A DNA stretch of 64,000 nt from Sneathia sanguinegens (GCF_001517935.1 NZ_LOQF01000003.1:1-64000), one strand, 5' to 3'. Numbered from the stretch's first letter, positions 9,272 through 17,568 are shown. Made by a program: numbers and translations. The notes: generated from the sequence alone by a model not told the origin.

Positions 9272-10204
9272 GTGATAAGAACGATATTTATGGGAACTCC
9301 AGAATTTAGTATGGAAACTTTAAGATATTTGTACGAAAAAACAGATCTGTGTCTTGTCGTTACTAAGGAAGATAAGGTTAATGCTAGAGGAAATAAGATA
9401 ACTTATTCCCCAGTAAAAGAATTTGCTATTGAGCATAATATAGAATATATACAACCTAAAAGTTTAAGAAAAGAAGAAATATATAACATTTTAAAGAATG
9501 TAAATGCAGATTTGATAGTTGTAGCAGCTTATGGAAAGATAATACCAAAAAACATAATAGATCTACCTAAATATGGAATAATTAATGTTCATTCTTCAAT
9601 ATTACCAAAATATAGAGGGGCTTCTCCTATACAGGCAGCACTTTTAAATGGAGATAAAAAAACTGGATTGACAATAATGATGATAGATGAAGGACTTGAT
9701 ACAGGGGATATCTTAGATGTTGAAGAAATTGAAATAGATGAAAAAGATAATTATGAAACATTAAGTACAAAACTTTCTAAATTGGCGTATAATTTATTAG
9801 ATAGAGTAATTAATAACTTGATAAAAGGAACTCAAAAAAGAATTAAGCAAGATGATAGCAAGGCTGTAATAGTTGGGCTAATAAAAAAAGAAGATTGTAA
9901 GCTTGATTGGAACCTAGATAATGTACAAATATATAATAAGGTTAGAGCTTTAAATCCTAGTCCTACGGCATATACACAAAAAGAAAATTTACATATGAAA
10001 GTTTATGAAGTTGAAAAGATTTTTAATGAATATAAGGGTCAAAATGGAGAAGTCGTAGAAATAACAAAAAAAGGACCTGTTATAAAATGCAATAAAGGTG
10101 CTATTAAATTACTTAAAATAAAATTAGATGGTAAAAAAATTCAAACAGGTAGCGATTTAGTTAATGGAAGAAAAGTATCGTTGGGAGATGTGTTTAATGG
10201 ATAA
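9272..10204 (+). CDS. fmt: Methionyl-tRNA formyltransferase
   Basis: Fmt formylates initiator Met-tRNA using 10-formyl-tetrahydrofolate. It opens with IRTIFMGTPEFSMETL, and the catalytic region INVHSSILPKYRGASPIQAALLNGDKKTG contains the folate-site signature. The C-terminal OB-like domain begins near KVRALNPSPTAYT. It has a GTG start with an aaggggg Shine-Dalgarno and 310 residues, the typical length. The 3' end overlaps the start of rex by 8 bases (atggataa). Confidence 0.96.
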   Translation: MIRTIFMGTPEFSMETLRYLYEKTDLCLVVTKEDKVNARGNKITYSPVKEFAIEHNIEYIQPKSLRKEEIYNILKNVNADLIVVAAYGKIIPKNIIDLPKYGIINVHSSILPKYRGASPIQAALLNGDKKTGLTIMMIDEGLDTGDILDVEEIEIDEKDNYETLSTKLSKLAYNLLDRVINNLIKGTQKRIKQDDSKAVIVGLIKKEDCKLDWNLDNVQIYNKVRALNPSPTAYTQKENLHMKVYEVEKIFNEYKGQNGEVVEITKKGPVIKCNKGAIKLLKIKLDGKKIQTGSDLVNGRKVSLGDVFNG

Positions 10205-10877
10205 AAAAATTGATTATACATCTAAGGATATTTCAATCAGGATGGTTACAAGAATAACTGAATATTTAACTATTTTGAAAGAAGTAAAGAAATATGAAGA
10301 AAATATAAATTCTGTAGATTTAGCCGTTGTAATGAATAGTACATCTGCACAAGTTAGAAAAGATTTGTCGACATTTGGAGAATTTGGAGTTAGAGGAAAG
10401 GGCTATTCTGTAAAAAAATTAATAGAAATACTTGAACATATACTAGGAATAGATGTTGAAAATGATTTAATCTTGGTAGGCTATGGTAAGATGGGTTCTA
10501 TGCTTGCTTCAAATAATAAAGTCTTAGGTAAGGGCTTTAAAATAGTTGAAATATTTGATAAAGATAAAGAAAAAATAGGTAAAAAAGCAGATGGCATAGA
10601 TTTAGTTATAAAAGATTCAGAAAATATAGAAAAATATGTTGCTAATTCAAATATAAAACAAGCAATATTAGCTGTCAATTCAGAAGAAGCACAAAAAGTA
10701 GCAGAAAAACTTGTAAAAAGTGGAATAAAAGGAATATTGAATTTAACAGCATATAAAATAGAGCTATCTACGGATATACCAATAATATCTGTTGATATAT
10801 CTGCAAAATTACAAGAATTAAACTTTTGGTGTAAGCATAAATATTTAAATAATATTGATAAATTTAAAGGAGTATAA
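10197..10877 (+). CDS. rex: Redox-sensing transcriptional repressor Rex
   Basis: Rex senses the NADH/NAD+ ratio and represses fermentation and anaerobic-respiration genes when NADH is low. An N-terminal winged helix (MVTRITEYLTILKEV to QVRKDLSTFGEFGVRGKGY) is followed by a Rossmann fold with VGYGKMGSML. I chose ATG 10197, which gives 226 residues beginning MDKKIDY. It has gggag about 9 bases upstream and overlaps the fmt stop; an upstream in-frame ATG at 10164 has no ribosome site and would add an unusual extension. Candidate targets in this window include pta-ackA, but I did not see a certain Rex operator. Confidence 0.93.
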   Translation: MDKKIDYTSKDISIRMVTRITEYLTILKEVKKYEENINSVDLAVVMNSTSAQVRKDLSTFGEFGVRGKGYSVKKLIEILEHILGIDVENDLILVGYGKMGSMLASNNKVLGKGFKIVEIFDKDKEKIGKKADGIDLVIKDSENIEKYVANSNIKQAILAVNSEEAQKVAEKLVKSGIKGILNLTAYKIELSTDIPIISVDISAKLQELNFWCKHKYLNNIDKFKGV

Positions 10878-10879
10878 AA

Positions 10880-11686
10880 ATGGGAACGGGATATGGCCTC
10901 ATACTAGCCATTTCAATAATTTTAAATATATTTCTATATTTAAAAAATAGGAAAATAAAAAAAGAAGAAATTGTAGAAATACAAAAAGTAAAAGAAGAGA
11001 ATAAATTTAATAATGTAAGTTCAGTTACAGTAAAAGAAATTATGACACCAAGAACATCTATATATGCAATAGATAAGAAAACTACACTTAAAGAAAATCT
11101 TAAAGAAATAATTGAACAAGGCTTTTCAAGAATTCCAATATATAATGAAACCATAGATGATATTTGTGGTATTCTATATACCAAGGATATACTTGGAGCA
11201 AATTTGAATAGAAAAGTAGAAGCATATATAAAAAAAGCAATATATGTTCCTGAAACAATGAATATATCTAAGTTATTTGAAGAATTTAGATTAAAACAAA
11301 ATCATATGGCTATAATTATAGATGAGTACGGTTGTACAGCTGGTATAGTAACTATAGAAGATATTTTAGAAGAATTTGTTGGTGAAATAAGAGATGAATA
11401 TGATATAGAAACAGACAATATAGTTAAGGTTTCAGAAAATATTTATGACATTTTAGGAGAAACAACAGTAGATGAAATAGATGAGCAAATAAAAGTTAAT
11501 ATACCTTTATCTGAAGAATATGAAACTATCTCAGGTTTTGTTCAATATAAATTAGGTAAGGTAGCAGAAGAAAATGATCAATTAAAAGAACAAAACTATA
11601 TTATAAAAATCATGAAGGTAGAAAATAAAAGAATAATTAAATTGAGAATGATATTGTTGAAGGTAGAAGGGGAAGAAAATGAGTAA
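10880..11686 (+). CDS. CorC/HlyC-like CBS-domain protein
   Basis: This is a hemolysin C/CorC-type protein. Family members are linked to magnesium or cobalt efflux and membrane association, but the exact role is often unknown. One N-terminal hydrophobic segment (residues 5-20) is followed by a charged linker. Two CBS domains come next (from VKEIMTPRTSIYAIDK to ITIEDILEEFVGEIRDEYD), then a C-terminal CorC_HlyC domain (YDILGETTVDEIDEQI and VQYKLGKV). The DUF21 transmembrane domain of the larger relatives is absent. At 268 residues it matches the short CorC form. The stop overlaps the apt start by 8 bases. Confidence 0.85.
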   Translation: MGTGYGLILAISIILNIFLYLKNRKIKKEEIVEIQKVKEENKFNNVSSVTVKEIMTPRTSIYAIDKKTTLKENLKEIIEQGFSRIPIYNETIDDICGILYTKDILGANLNRKVEAYIKKAIYVPETMNISKLFEEFRLKQNHMAIIIDEYGCTAGIVTIEDILEEFVGEIRDEYDIETDNIVKVSENIYDILGETTVDEIDEQIKVNIPLSEEYETISGFVQYKLGKVAEENDQLKEQNYIIKIMKVENKRIIKLRMILLKVEGEENE

Positions 11687-12209
11687 AGTTGAAGTTGAAA
11701 AATTAAGTAAGATGATTAGAAGTATACAAGATTTTCCAGAAAAGGGAATACTTTTTAGAGATATAACAACAGCTTTAAAAGATAAAGAAGGATTAAAGCT
11801 AATAATAGAAGATTTTACTAATAGATATAAGGATAAGGGCATAGATTATGTGTTAGGAGCAGATGCAAGAGGATTCATATTTGGTGCAGCAATAGCATAT
11901 AATATAGGTGCAGGCTTTGTTCCAGCAAGAAAAGTTGGTAAATTACCAGCTGATACAATAAGAGTTGATTATGAATTAGAATATGGGATTAATAGTATAG
12001 AAATGCATACAGATGCTATTCCTAAGGGAGCTAAGGTCCTTATAGTAGACGATTTATTAGCTACTGGAGGGACAGCAGAAGCTATGGTAAAATTAGTCGA
12101 AATTGCAGAGGCAAAAGTTTATGAATTAGCCTTCTTAATTGAATTAGTTGACTTAAAAGGTAGAGAAAAATTACATAATAATGAAGTATATTCAATACTT
12201 AAATACTAG
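11679..12209 (+). CDS. apt: Adenine phosphoribosyltransferase
   Basis: Apt salvages adenine by transferring it to PRPP to form AMP. The N-terminal IRSIQDFPEKGILFRDITT is a strong family signature, and the PRPP-binding loop VLIVDDLLATGGTAEA lies near residues 121-136. Length (176 residues) and C-terminus look complete, so the downstream transposase-like gene has not truncated it. It starts inside the end of the preceding CBS-domain gene. Confidence 0.96.
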   Translation: MSKVEVEKLSKMIRSIQDFPEKGILFRDITTALKDKEGLKLIIEDFTNRYKDKGIDYVLGADARGFIFGAAIAYNIGAGFVPARKVGKLPADTIRVDYELEYGINSIEMHTDAIPKGAKVLIVDDLLATGGTAEAMVKLVEIAEAKVYELAFLIELVDLKGREKLHNNEVYSILKY

Positions 12210-12220
12210 AAAGGAAATAA

Positions 12221-12655
12221 ATGTTAAGAGAACATAATCATTCAGCATTTTCACTACATTATGAATTAGTTCTGGTTACAAAAAATAAAATAGAAATATT
12301 TACTGATGAGATTGTGCAAATTTGTATAGAAATTTTTAAGACGATAGGTTTTAGTTATCAAGTTAATTTTTCAAATTTACATTATGAAAAAAATCATTTG
12401 CATTTTAAATTTGAAGCTTATCCAACTACTAATTTAACTAAATTTATAAATGCATTTAAAAGTTCAACTAGTAGAAAGTTAAAAAATAAGTATCCAGAAA
12501 TAAGAGAAAAATTGAATGGTACAGCTTTATGGGAAGCAAATTACTTTTTGATGACAACAGGAGTTACATCAAAGGATATGGTATTGCACTACATTGAAGA
12601 ATATATAAAATGTGATGAAATTTATCATGAACATGGTGAAGAATGTTCTGATTAG
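12221..12655 (+). CDS. IS200/IS605-type HUH (Y1) transposase, single gene without visible IS ends
   Basis: This 144-residue protein has the Y1 transposase fold pattern: an N-terminal strand HYELVLVTKNKIEIFTDEI, the HUH metal motif as HLH at residues 59-61 (EKNHLHFKFEA), and a helix LTKFINAFKSSTSRKLKNKYP. Then come the LWEANYFLMTTG strand and a C-terminal helix with candidate nucleophile tyrosines (Y124 and Y128 in HYIEEYIK). Catalytic residues appear intact. It lies only 11 bases after apt and 8 bases before coaE, with its own aaagga ribosome site. That leaves no room for the subterminal hairpin ends of an IS200 element, and both neighbours are full length. I infer a domesticated or fixed copy (RAYT-like in arrangement) rather than a recent insertion. 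Its function is unknown. Confidence 0.85.
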   Translation: MLREHNHSAFSLHYELVLVTKNKIEIFTDEIVQICIEIFKTIGFSYQVNFSNLHYEKNHLHFKFEAYPTTNLTKFINAFKSSTSRKLKNKYPEIREKLNGTALWEANYFLMTTGVTSKDMVLHYIEEYIKCDEIYHEHGEECSD

Positions 12656-12663
12656 GTGATAAT

Positions 12664-13248
12664 ATGGTAATAGCTATAACTGGCGGAATATGTTGTGGAA
12701 AGACTACTGTTTTAAATGTTTTAAAAGAATTAAACTATGAGGTTTTAAATGTTGATGATATAAGTCATCAAGTTTTGGAACAAGATGAAGTAAAAGAAGA
12801 AATAAAGCAGAAAATTTCTACAACTGTTTTTTGCTATAATAAAATAGATAGAAAAAAATTAGGAGCTATAGTTTTTTCAGATAAAAAGAAGCTTAAAATT
12901 TTAAATGAAATAATGCATGAAAAAATTATAACCCAAATGCTTAAAGAAATTAAAAAGGTTGAGAAGAATAAACTTGTATTCTTTGAAGTTCCCCTTTTAT
13001 ATGAATTGAATTTAGAAAAATATTTTGCTGCAGTGATATTAATATATACTAATAGGCAAACTCAAATAGAAAGATTAATGAAAAGAGATCATAAAAATAA
13101 AGAACAAGCAGAGGCAATTTTATCTAAGCAAATTGATATAGAAGAAAAGAAAAAAAGAAGTAAATATATAATAGAAAATATGGATATATCTAAAATTAAA
13201 GGACAAATAAAAGATATATTGGAAAGGATAAAATATGAAAATAACTGA
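12664..13248 (+). CDS. coaE: Dephospho-CoA kinase
   Basis: CoaE phosphorylates the 3'-hydroxyl of dephospho-CoA, the last step of coenzyme A synthesis. The P-loop is GGICCGKTT (residues 7-15), followed by the family's VDDISHQVLE segment and the lid region with FEVPLLYELNLEKYF and RLMKRDHKNKEQAEAI. At 194 residues it is normal. It overlaps engB by 14 bases, so translation is probably coupled. Confidence 0.94.
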   Translation: MVIAITGGICCGKTTVLNVLKELNYEVLNVDDISHQVLEQDEVKEEIKQKISTTVFCYNKIDRKKLGAIVFSDKKKLKILNEIMHEKIITQMLKEIKKVEKNKLVFFEVPLLYELNLEKYFAAVILIYTNRQTQIERLMKRDHKNKEQAEAILSKQIDIEEKKKRSKYIIENMDISKIKGQIKDILERIKYENN

Positions 13249-13831
13249 GGCTACATATCTAAAATCTGTTGTTCATAAAAAAGAATATCCAAAAGAAAGA
13301 AAATTAGAATTTGCCTTTATTGGGAAATCAAATGTTGGAAAATCTTCACTTATTAATACATTAACTAATAGAAAAAATTTAGCAAGGACAAGTAAAACAC
13401 CGGGTAGAACACAATTAGTTAATTTTTTTGATATTAATAAAAAGATATTTTTCGTAGATTTACCAGGTTATGGTTTTGCTAAAGTACCATTAGCGGTTAA
13501 AAAAAATTGGGGTAATATTATTGAAACATATTTAGCAAGTGAAAGAAAAAAAATAATTTTCTTGCTTTTAGATATAAGAAGAATTCCTTCTCAAGAAGAC
13601 ATAAATATGTTGGAATGGTTGGAGCATTATAACATAGAATACTATATTATTTTTACAAAAAATGATAAAGTTTCTAATAATGAAAGAGCTAGACAATTAA
13701 AAGAAATAAAGAAAAAATTAGTTTTTGATAATGGGGATGTTTTCTTTCATTCAGCTTTAACTAAAAAGGGAACAGAAGAAATTTTGAATTTCATTGAAGA
13801 AAGGCTAGAAGAAAATGAAAAGGATATTTAG
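13235..13831 (+). CDS. engB: Ribosome-biogenesis GTPase EngB/YsxC
   Basis: EngB is an essential GTPase in assembly of the large ribosomal subunit. G1 is GKSNVGKSSLIN, the G2 region has TSKTPGRTQLVNFF, G3 is DLPGYGFA and G4 is TKND; the 198-residue length is typical. It overlaps coaE upstream and the DUF2207 gene downstream by 17 bases, placing it firmly in this operon. Confidence 0.95.
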   Translation: MKITEATYLKSVVHKKEYPKERKLEFAFIGKSNVGKSSLINTLTNRKNLARTSKTPGRTQLVNFFDINKKIFFVDLPGYGFAKVPLAVKKNWGNIIETYLASERKKIIFLLLDIRRIPSQEDINMLEWLEHYNIEYYIIFTKNDKVSNNERARQLKEIKKKLVFDNGDVFFHSALTKKGTEEILNFIEERLEENEKDI

Positions 13832-15548
13832 TTTAGTTATAATTTTCATATCTTTTTTAAGTTATTCAGAAAAAATATCGAACTATTATGTCGAGGTAAG
13901 CCTTAATAAAGATAAAAGTGTACATATAGAAGAACAAATTCTATATAACCCGGAGGATAAGCTAGTACATGGTTTGTTAAGACAAATAGTTAAAGACAAT
14001 GTAGGAAATGTCTTTAGCTTAAATTCTAAATTAGGAATTAAAAATTTTAAATCTAATTTAAATGTAAGTAAAAACTCAAGATTAAAATATGATATTTACA
14101 GGCTTGGGGATGAGGATAAGTATCTTGAGCAAAATAAAGAAATTTTAATAAAAAATAGTTATGATATATATAATATTATTAGAACAGATGCGGATACTAC
14201 ACAAATATTTTTAAATATTATAGGTCAATATTGGGATATGCCAATAGAAAAGGCAGAAATAAAATTAGATTTTTCAAATATAAAAGATTTATTTGTTTTT
14301 ACGGGAGCTTTTAGGGAACAAACTAATAATTTTGTAATAAATTCTAATATTATCGAAACTAAGCATGAATTAAAACCATATGAAGGCTTAACTTTTAAAA
14401 TGAATTTAGATAAAAAAATTTATCCTTATACAACAAAAGATAAATTATTTAATTTTTTGAAAAGTTCAGAAACTTTAGCCTTTAATCTTGCTATAATTTT
14501 TGTACTTTTACTTCTATTTTTCTATTTACTTTATAGAAAAAATAGATTGACTGATAAAAGACCTATAGAACCAGTGTATAAGGTGGATAAAAAAATTAGC
14601 CCAGCTTTGGCATATATGGTTTACCAAAATAATATAAAAAAATATAAGGCAAGGTATACGATTTTAACTGTAATTTTTTATAGTCTTTTAAGTAAGGGTC
14701 TAATTTTATCCAAGGATAGATATGAAGATCAAGAATATGTACTTAAAAAAGGCGAAAAACTAAAGGAAAGAGATAGGGATATAGAAGATTGGTCATATGA
14801 AAATGATAGAATTTACTATTTTACAGATGTAAAAAAAATAGAAGAGGCACTTGAAAGTAAAGATATATTAGCACCGGAAGAAAAAAAAGTAGTAAATAAT
14901 TTATTTAAGAAAAAAGATGATATATTAAGTAATCCTAAAATATTATTTGATGCTAATAGACAGGCTACAAATTATGTGTCTAATATATATGCAACTAATG
15001 TTGGAACAATAAATTATATTAGTTTTGTATTTATATCAATCTTATTAATCATCTCAGTAGTAGCTTGTTTTGCAACAAATGAATTTAATATTTCTTTTGT
15101 TGTGGTAATCTTTATAGCACTTATTGATTATTTTCTAAATTTTTCATTTATGAAATTAACAAATGTGGGTAAAGATATAGTTAGAAATATAAAGGGCTTC
15201 GTTTTGTATTTTAATTTAGCAGAAGAGAATATTTTTAAAAGTTTTAATACAGAACAAGAGATAATAGATTATGCAAAAGAGATGCTTCCTTATGCTATAG
15301 CAGTAGGTATAAGAAAGAAATTTATAAGTAAGTTAGATGAGACAATTTTAGAAAAGAATCTGGATAGAACAATAATATATTCAGGAATGTATTATGGATA
15401 TTTATATAATTTTGATAATATTAATATGAATATATCAAGTAGTAATATAAACTATGAAAATGGGAATTTTTCTGGCGGAAGTTTCTCTTCTGGAAGCGGT
15501 GGTTTTTCAGGAGGAGGCTTTTCAGGAGGCGGAGGTTCTAGTTGGTAA
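13815..15548 (+). CDS. DUF2207 membrane protein with Gly/Ser-rich tail
   Basis: This is a predicted DUF2207-family membrane protein of unknown function. It has a signal peptide (MKRIFSLVIIFISFLSYSE), an extracytoplasmic beta-rich domain of about 200 residues, and a transmembrane segment near residues 220-242. A cytoplasmic region follows, then two close membrane helices near 397-438. The far C-terminus is Gly/Ser-rich (SGGSFSSGSGGFSGGG, ending SSW), which is typical of the family. The initiation codon lies inside the end of engB. It is probably the last gene of the long operon, since a separate promoter-like sequence follows the stop. Confidence 0.82.
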   Translation: MKRIFSLVIIFISFLSYSEKISNYYVEVSLNKDKSVHIEEQILYNPEDKLVHGLLRQIVKDNVGNVFSLNSKLGIKNFKSNLNVSKNSRLKYDIYRLGDEDKYLEQNKEILIKNSYDIYNIIRTDADTTQIFLNIIGQYWDMPIEKAEIKLDFSNIKDLFVFTGAFREQTNNFVINSNIIETKHELKPYEGLTFKMNLDKKIYPYTTKDKLFNFLKSSETLAFNLAIIFVLLLLFFYLLYRKNRLTDKRPIEPVYKVDKKISPALAYMVYQNNIKKYKARYTILTVIFYSLLSKGLILSKDRYEDQEYVLKKGEKLKERDRDIEDWSYENDRIYYFTDVKKIEEALESKDILAPEEKKVVNNLFKKKDDILSNPKILFDANRQATNYVSNIYATNVGTINYISFVFISILLIISVVACFATNEFNISFVVVIFIALIDYFLNFSFMKLTNVGKDIVRNIKGFVLYFNLAEENIFKSFNTEQEIIDYAKEMLPYAIAVGIRKKFISKLDETILEKNLDRTIIYSGMYYGYLYNFDNINMNISSSNINYENGNFSGGSFSSGSGGFSGGGFSGGGGSSW

Positions 15549-15571
15549 AAAAGAGTTAATTGTGATATAAT
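15542..15571 (+). promoter_or_regulatory. Putative sigma-70 promoter for the TPR gene
   Basis: TTGGTA (-35) and TATAAT (-10) are separated by 18 bases, and the -10 is extended (TGATATAAT). It lies in the 55-base gap between the DUF2207 stop and the ATG at 15604. This supports the downstream ATG rather than the TTG at 15571, which overlaps the -10. Confidence 0.55.
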
Positions 15572-15603
15572 TGTCTTATCAAAAAAGGAAATTGGAGAAA
15601 GTT

Positions 15604-16140
15604 ATGCTTAAAACTTTAATATTTAGGGAATTTAGATATAATGAGGATATAGATAAGAGTATTAAAGAATTAAAATCAAAGAAAGATATAGAATCTCAAA
15701 AACAATTAGCGAGTATTTATCACGCATATAAAAGAAATGATGAAGCTATTGAAATCTTTGAAAAATTATCAGAAGAAAAACCAAATGATCATGAAATAAT
15801 GGCATTTTTAGGATATTTATACTATGAAAATGATATTTTAGATTTAGCAAAAGCTTGTTTAGAAAGAGCTTTATCATTGAGTTCAAAAGAACCCTTTGTA
15901 CTATTTCTTTTAGGAAATATTTGTTCAAGACAGGGTAGAATATTGGAAGCTTGTAGTTACTATGATAGATCAATATTCTTGGACTTTGACATAATAACAG
16001 CTCATGTTGATTTTGGAAGAAAATATGAACACATGGGTAGACATGAAAAGGCATATAAGGAATATATGGCAGCATACAGGTTAGATCCAACAGATCAAGA
16101 TTTAAAAGAAAAAATTGATTATGTTAAAACAAAGATATAG
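15604..16140 (+). CDS. Tetratricopeptide-repeat protein
   Basis: This 178-residue protein consists mainly of TPR-like helix pairs, for example IYHAYKRNDEAIEIFEKLSEE, LGYLYYENDILDLAKACLERA, LGNICSRQGRILEACSYYDRS and FGRKYEHMGRHEKAYKEYMAA. No signal peptide or catalytic domain is visible, so it is probably a cytoplasmic protein-protein interaction module. I chose ATG 15604 (MLKTLIFREF) because ttggag lies just upstream and the alternative TTG sits in the promoter. Partner and pathway cannot be told from the sequence. Confidence 0.8.
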   Translation: MLKTLIFREFRYNEDIDKSIKELKSKKDIESQKQLASIYHAYKRNDEAIEIFEKLSEEKPNDHEIMAFLGYLYYENDILDLAKACLERALSLSSKEPFVLFLLGNICSRQGRILEACSYYDRSIFLDFDIITAHVDFGRKYEHMGRHEKAYKEYMAAYRLDPTDQDLKEKIDYVKTKI

Positions 16141-16142
16141 AG

Positions 16143-16169
16143 ATGATGGATTTTATCCATCATTTTTTT
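16143..16169 (+). terminator. Intrinsic terminator between the TPR gene and ttcA
   Basis: An 8-bp stem (atgatgga / tccatcat) with loop tttta is followed by a run of T. It starts right after the TPR stop and ends 10 bases before the ttcA start, leaving no room for a separate ttcA promoter. It may be leaky or regulated. Confidence 0.75.
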
Positions 16170-16179
16170 GGAGGTAAAT

Positions 16180-16995
16180 ATGGTTAAACTGAGTATATCA
16201 GTTGATGTTAAGGGAAATATTAAAAGCTCAGATGAAATAGAAGAAAGTATAAGAACAAAATTTAGAAAAGTAATATGGTCTAAATTTTTAAAAGGTATTT
16301 CTGAATTTAATTTAGTAGAAGATGGAGATAAAATAGCCTTAGCAATATCAGGAGGTAAGGATAGCTTACTTATGGCTAAATTATTCCAAGAGTTAAAAAA
16401 AGATAGAACAAGAAATTTCGAATTTAAGGCAATAAGTTTGAATCCAGGTTTTGAAAAAGAAGATCTTGAACAATTTAAGAAAAATTTGGCTAATATGAAA
16501 ATAGACTGTGAAATTATAGATACGAATATATGGCAGGTGAGTAATAAGATGTCACCGGATAGTCCTTGTTTTTTGTGTGCAAAAATGCGAAGAGGGATTT
16601 TATACAAAGAATTAGAAAGATTAGGTTTTAATAAGATTGCCTTGGGGCATCATTTTGATGATGTTATAGAAACAACATTGATTAATATATTTTATGGGGG
16701 AACAGTTAAAACTATGCTTCCTATGATAAATTCTGAGAGTGGAAACTTAAAATTGATAAGACCAATGGTTTATGTACATGAAGCAGATATAATAGAATTT
16801 ACAAAAACAAATAATATTAGAGCTATGAGTTGTGGTTGTGCTGTAGAACAAGATAGGGTTAATAGTAAAAGAAAAGAAATAAAAAGACTATTAAAGGATC
16901 TTGAAGAAAAAAATCCGGGAATAAAAAGAAGAATATTCAGCTCAATGAAAAATGTAAATCTTGATTATGTGTATGGATATACTAAGAAGAAATAG
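16180..16995 (+). CDS. ttcA: TtcA-like tRNA 2-thiolation enzyme
   Basis: This is an ATP-dependent tRNA thiolase of the PP-loop superfamily, related to TtcA, which makes 2-thiocytidine at position 32. The PP-loop SGGKDS lies near residues 58-63. A CxxC appears in SPCFLCAKMRRGILY, and a C-terminal CGCA holds further cysteines; these are expected iron-sulfur ligands in TtcA. LGHHFDDVIETTLIN is the second ATP-binding motif. The start is the ATG at 16180 behind ggagg; the in-frame TTG at 16168 contains that ribosome site. With a terminator immediately upstream, expression probably needs read-through or a promoter inside the TPR gene. Confidence 0.87.
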   Translation: MVKLSISVDVKGNIKSSDEIEESIRTKFRKVIWSKFLKGISEFNLVEDGDKIALAISGGKDSLLMAKLFQELKKDRTRNFEFKAISLNPGFEKEDLEQFKKNLANMKIDCEIIDTNIWQVSNKMSPDSPCFLCAKMRRGILYKELERLGFNKIALGHHFDDVIETTLINIFYGGTVKTMLPMINSESGNLKLIRPMVYVHEADIIEFTKTNNIRAMSCGCAVEQDRVNSKRKEIKRLLKDLEEKNPGIKRRIFSSMKNVNLDYVYGYTKKK

Positions 16996-17006
16996 TAGAG
17001 ATAAAG

Positions 17007-17018
17007 TTGTTCCCCTTT
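17007..17018. repeat. 12-bp inverted repeat, left copy (flanks restriction gene)
   Basis: TTGTTCCCCTTT is a perfect inverted copy of the sequence at 17541-17552, and the two bracket the endonuclease gene. It is relatively GC-rich against an AT-rich background. No target-site duplication is obvious outside it. Confidence 0.7.
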
Positions 17019-17024
17019 TTCTAA

Positions 17025-17528
17025 CTATAAATATAATATTTCTCCGTTTATCATATCAATTACTGCATAGGGTTCTATTGAAAATTTATTTATATAATTT
17101 GTGATTATTGATAAACGGGGTCTTCTACTTTCAAGTTGTTGTTCTCTAAATGTTTGATGACTATTTACTTGTATATCATATAAATTATTTATTGGAATTC
17201 TATATAAATACAATTTATCATTGAATTGATTTAAGCGTGCGAATTCTAGTATTTCAAATTCACTATTTGGACCAAAACTAGTTAAATCTGAGTCGTAATT
17301 AGAAGTCCCTTTAATTTGAACTTTAATCATATCATTTGTTAGAGCATCTTCTGAACCTGCTTTTGTACTGTGGAAATAATCATTTACATAACAAACGATT
17401 AATTCAGAAAAAGCTTCGTGAAAATTAATGCCACGAGGGTATAGTGCTTTAATTCTTTCATTTAATTCTTTCCAAAGTGGATAAAGATGAAGAATTTCAT
17501 TAAATTTTTCTTTAGTAATTTTATACAT
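17025..17528 (-). CDS. Bsp6I-family type II restriction endonuclease
   Basis: This 167-residue protein matches the Bsp6I family, whose prototype cleaves GCNGC. Shared-looking blocks are DLTSFGPNSEFE (residues 81-92), the YRIPINNLYDIQVNSHQTF stretch, and RRPRLSI (135-141). A PD-(D/E)xK-like catalytic arrangement may be D61 with Q71-x-K73 (KVQIKGT). I chose ATG 17528, which has aaagga just upstream; an in-frame TTG at 17552 would start inside the right inverted repeat. The gene is divergent from a cytosine-5 methyltransferase, forming a restriction-modification pair inserted between ttcA and tamB. GCNGC specificity is inferred from the family and untested. Confidence 0.8.
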   Translation of the reverse strand: MYKITKEKFNEILHLYPLWKELNERIKALYPRGINFHEAFSELIVCYVNDYFHSTKAGSEDALTNDMIKVQIKGTSNYDSDLTSFGPNSEFEILEFARLNQFNDKLYLYRIPINNLYDIQVNSHQTFREQQLESRRPRLSIITNYINKFSIEPYAVIDMINGEILYL

Positions 17529-17540
17529 TTTTTCCTTTCT

Positions 17541-17552
17541 AAAGGGGAACAA
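17541..17552. repeat. 12-bp inverted repeat, right copy (flanks restriction gene)
   Basis: AAAGGGGAACAA is the exact reverse complement of 17007-17018. It lies 13 bases upstream of the endonuclease start codon, within the probable 5' leader. Confidence 0.7.
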
Positions 17553-17559
17553 TCATTTT

Positions 17560-17568
17560 ATTATATCA
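17560..17568 (-). promoter_or_regulatory. Extended -10 of the restriction gene promoter
   Basis: On the minus strand this reads TGATATAAT, an extended -10, about 30 bases before the endonuclease ATG. No clear -35 is needed or seen. The flanking TGTGATA-AATAAA resembles the methyltransferase promoter at 17623, so the two promoters may have arisen together. Confidence 0.5.

Noticed and set aside
10164-10196. Upstream in-frame ATG for rex
   Set aside because: It lies deep in fmt with no ribosome site and gives an unusual N-terminal extension; ATG 10197 has gggag and matches the family.
12950-13000. gttccccttttat as another copy of the 12-bp repeat
   Set aside because: It is part of the coaE coding sequence (EVPLLYE) and matches only partly.
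15571-15603. TTG start for the TPR gene
   Set aside because: It overlaps a good -10 element; ATG 15604 has ttggag just upstream.
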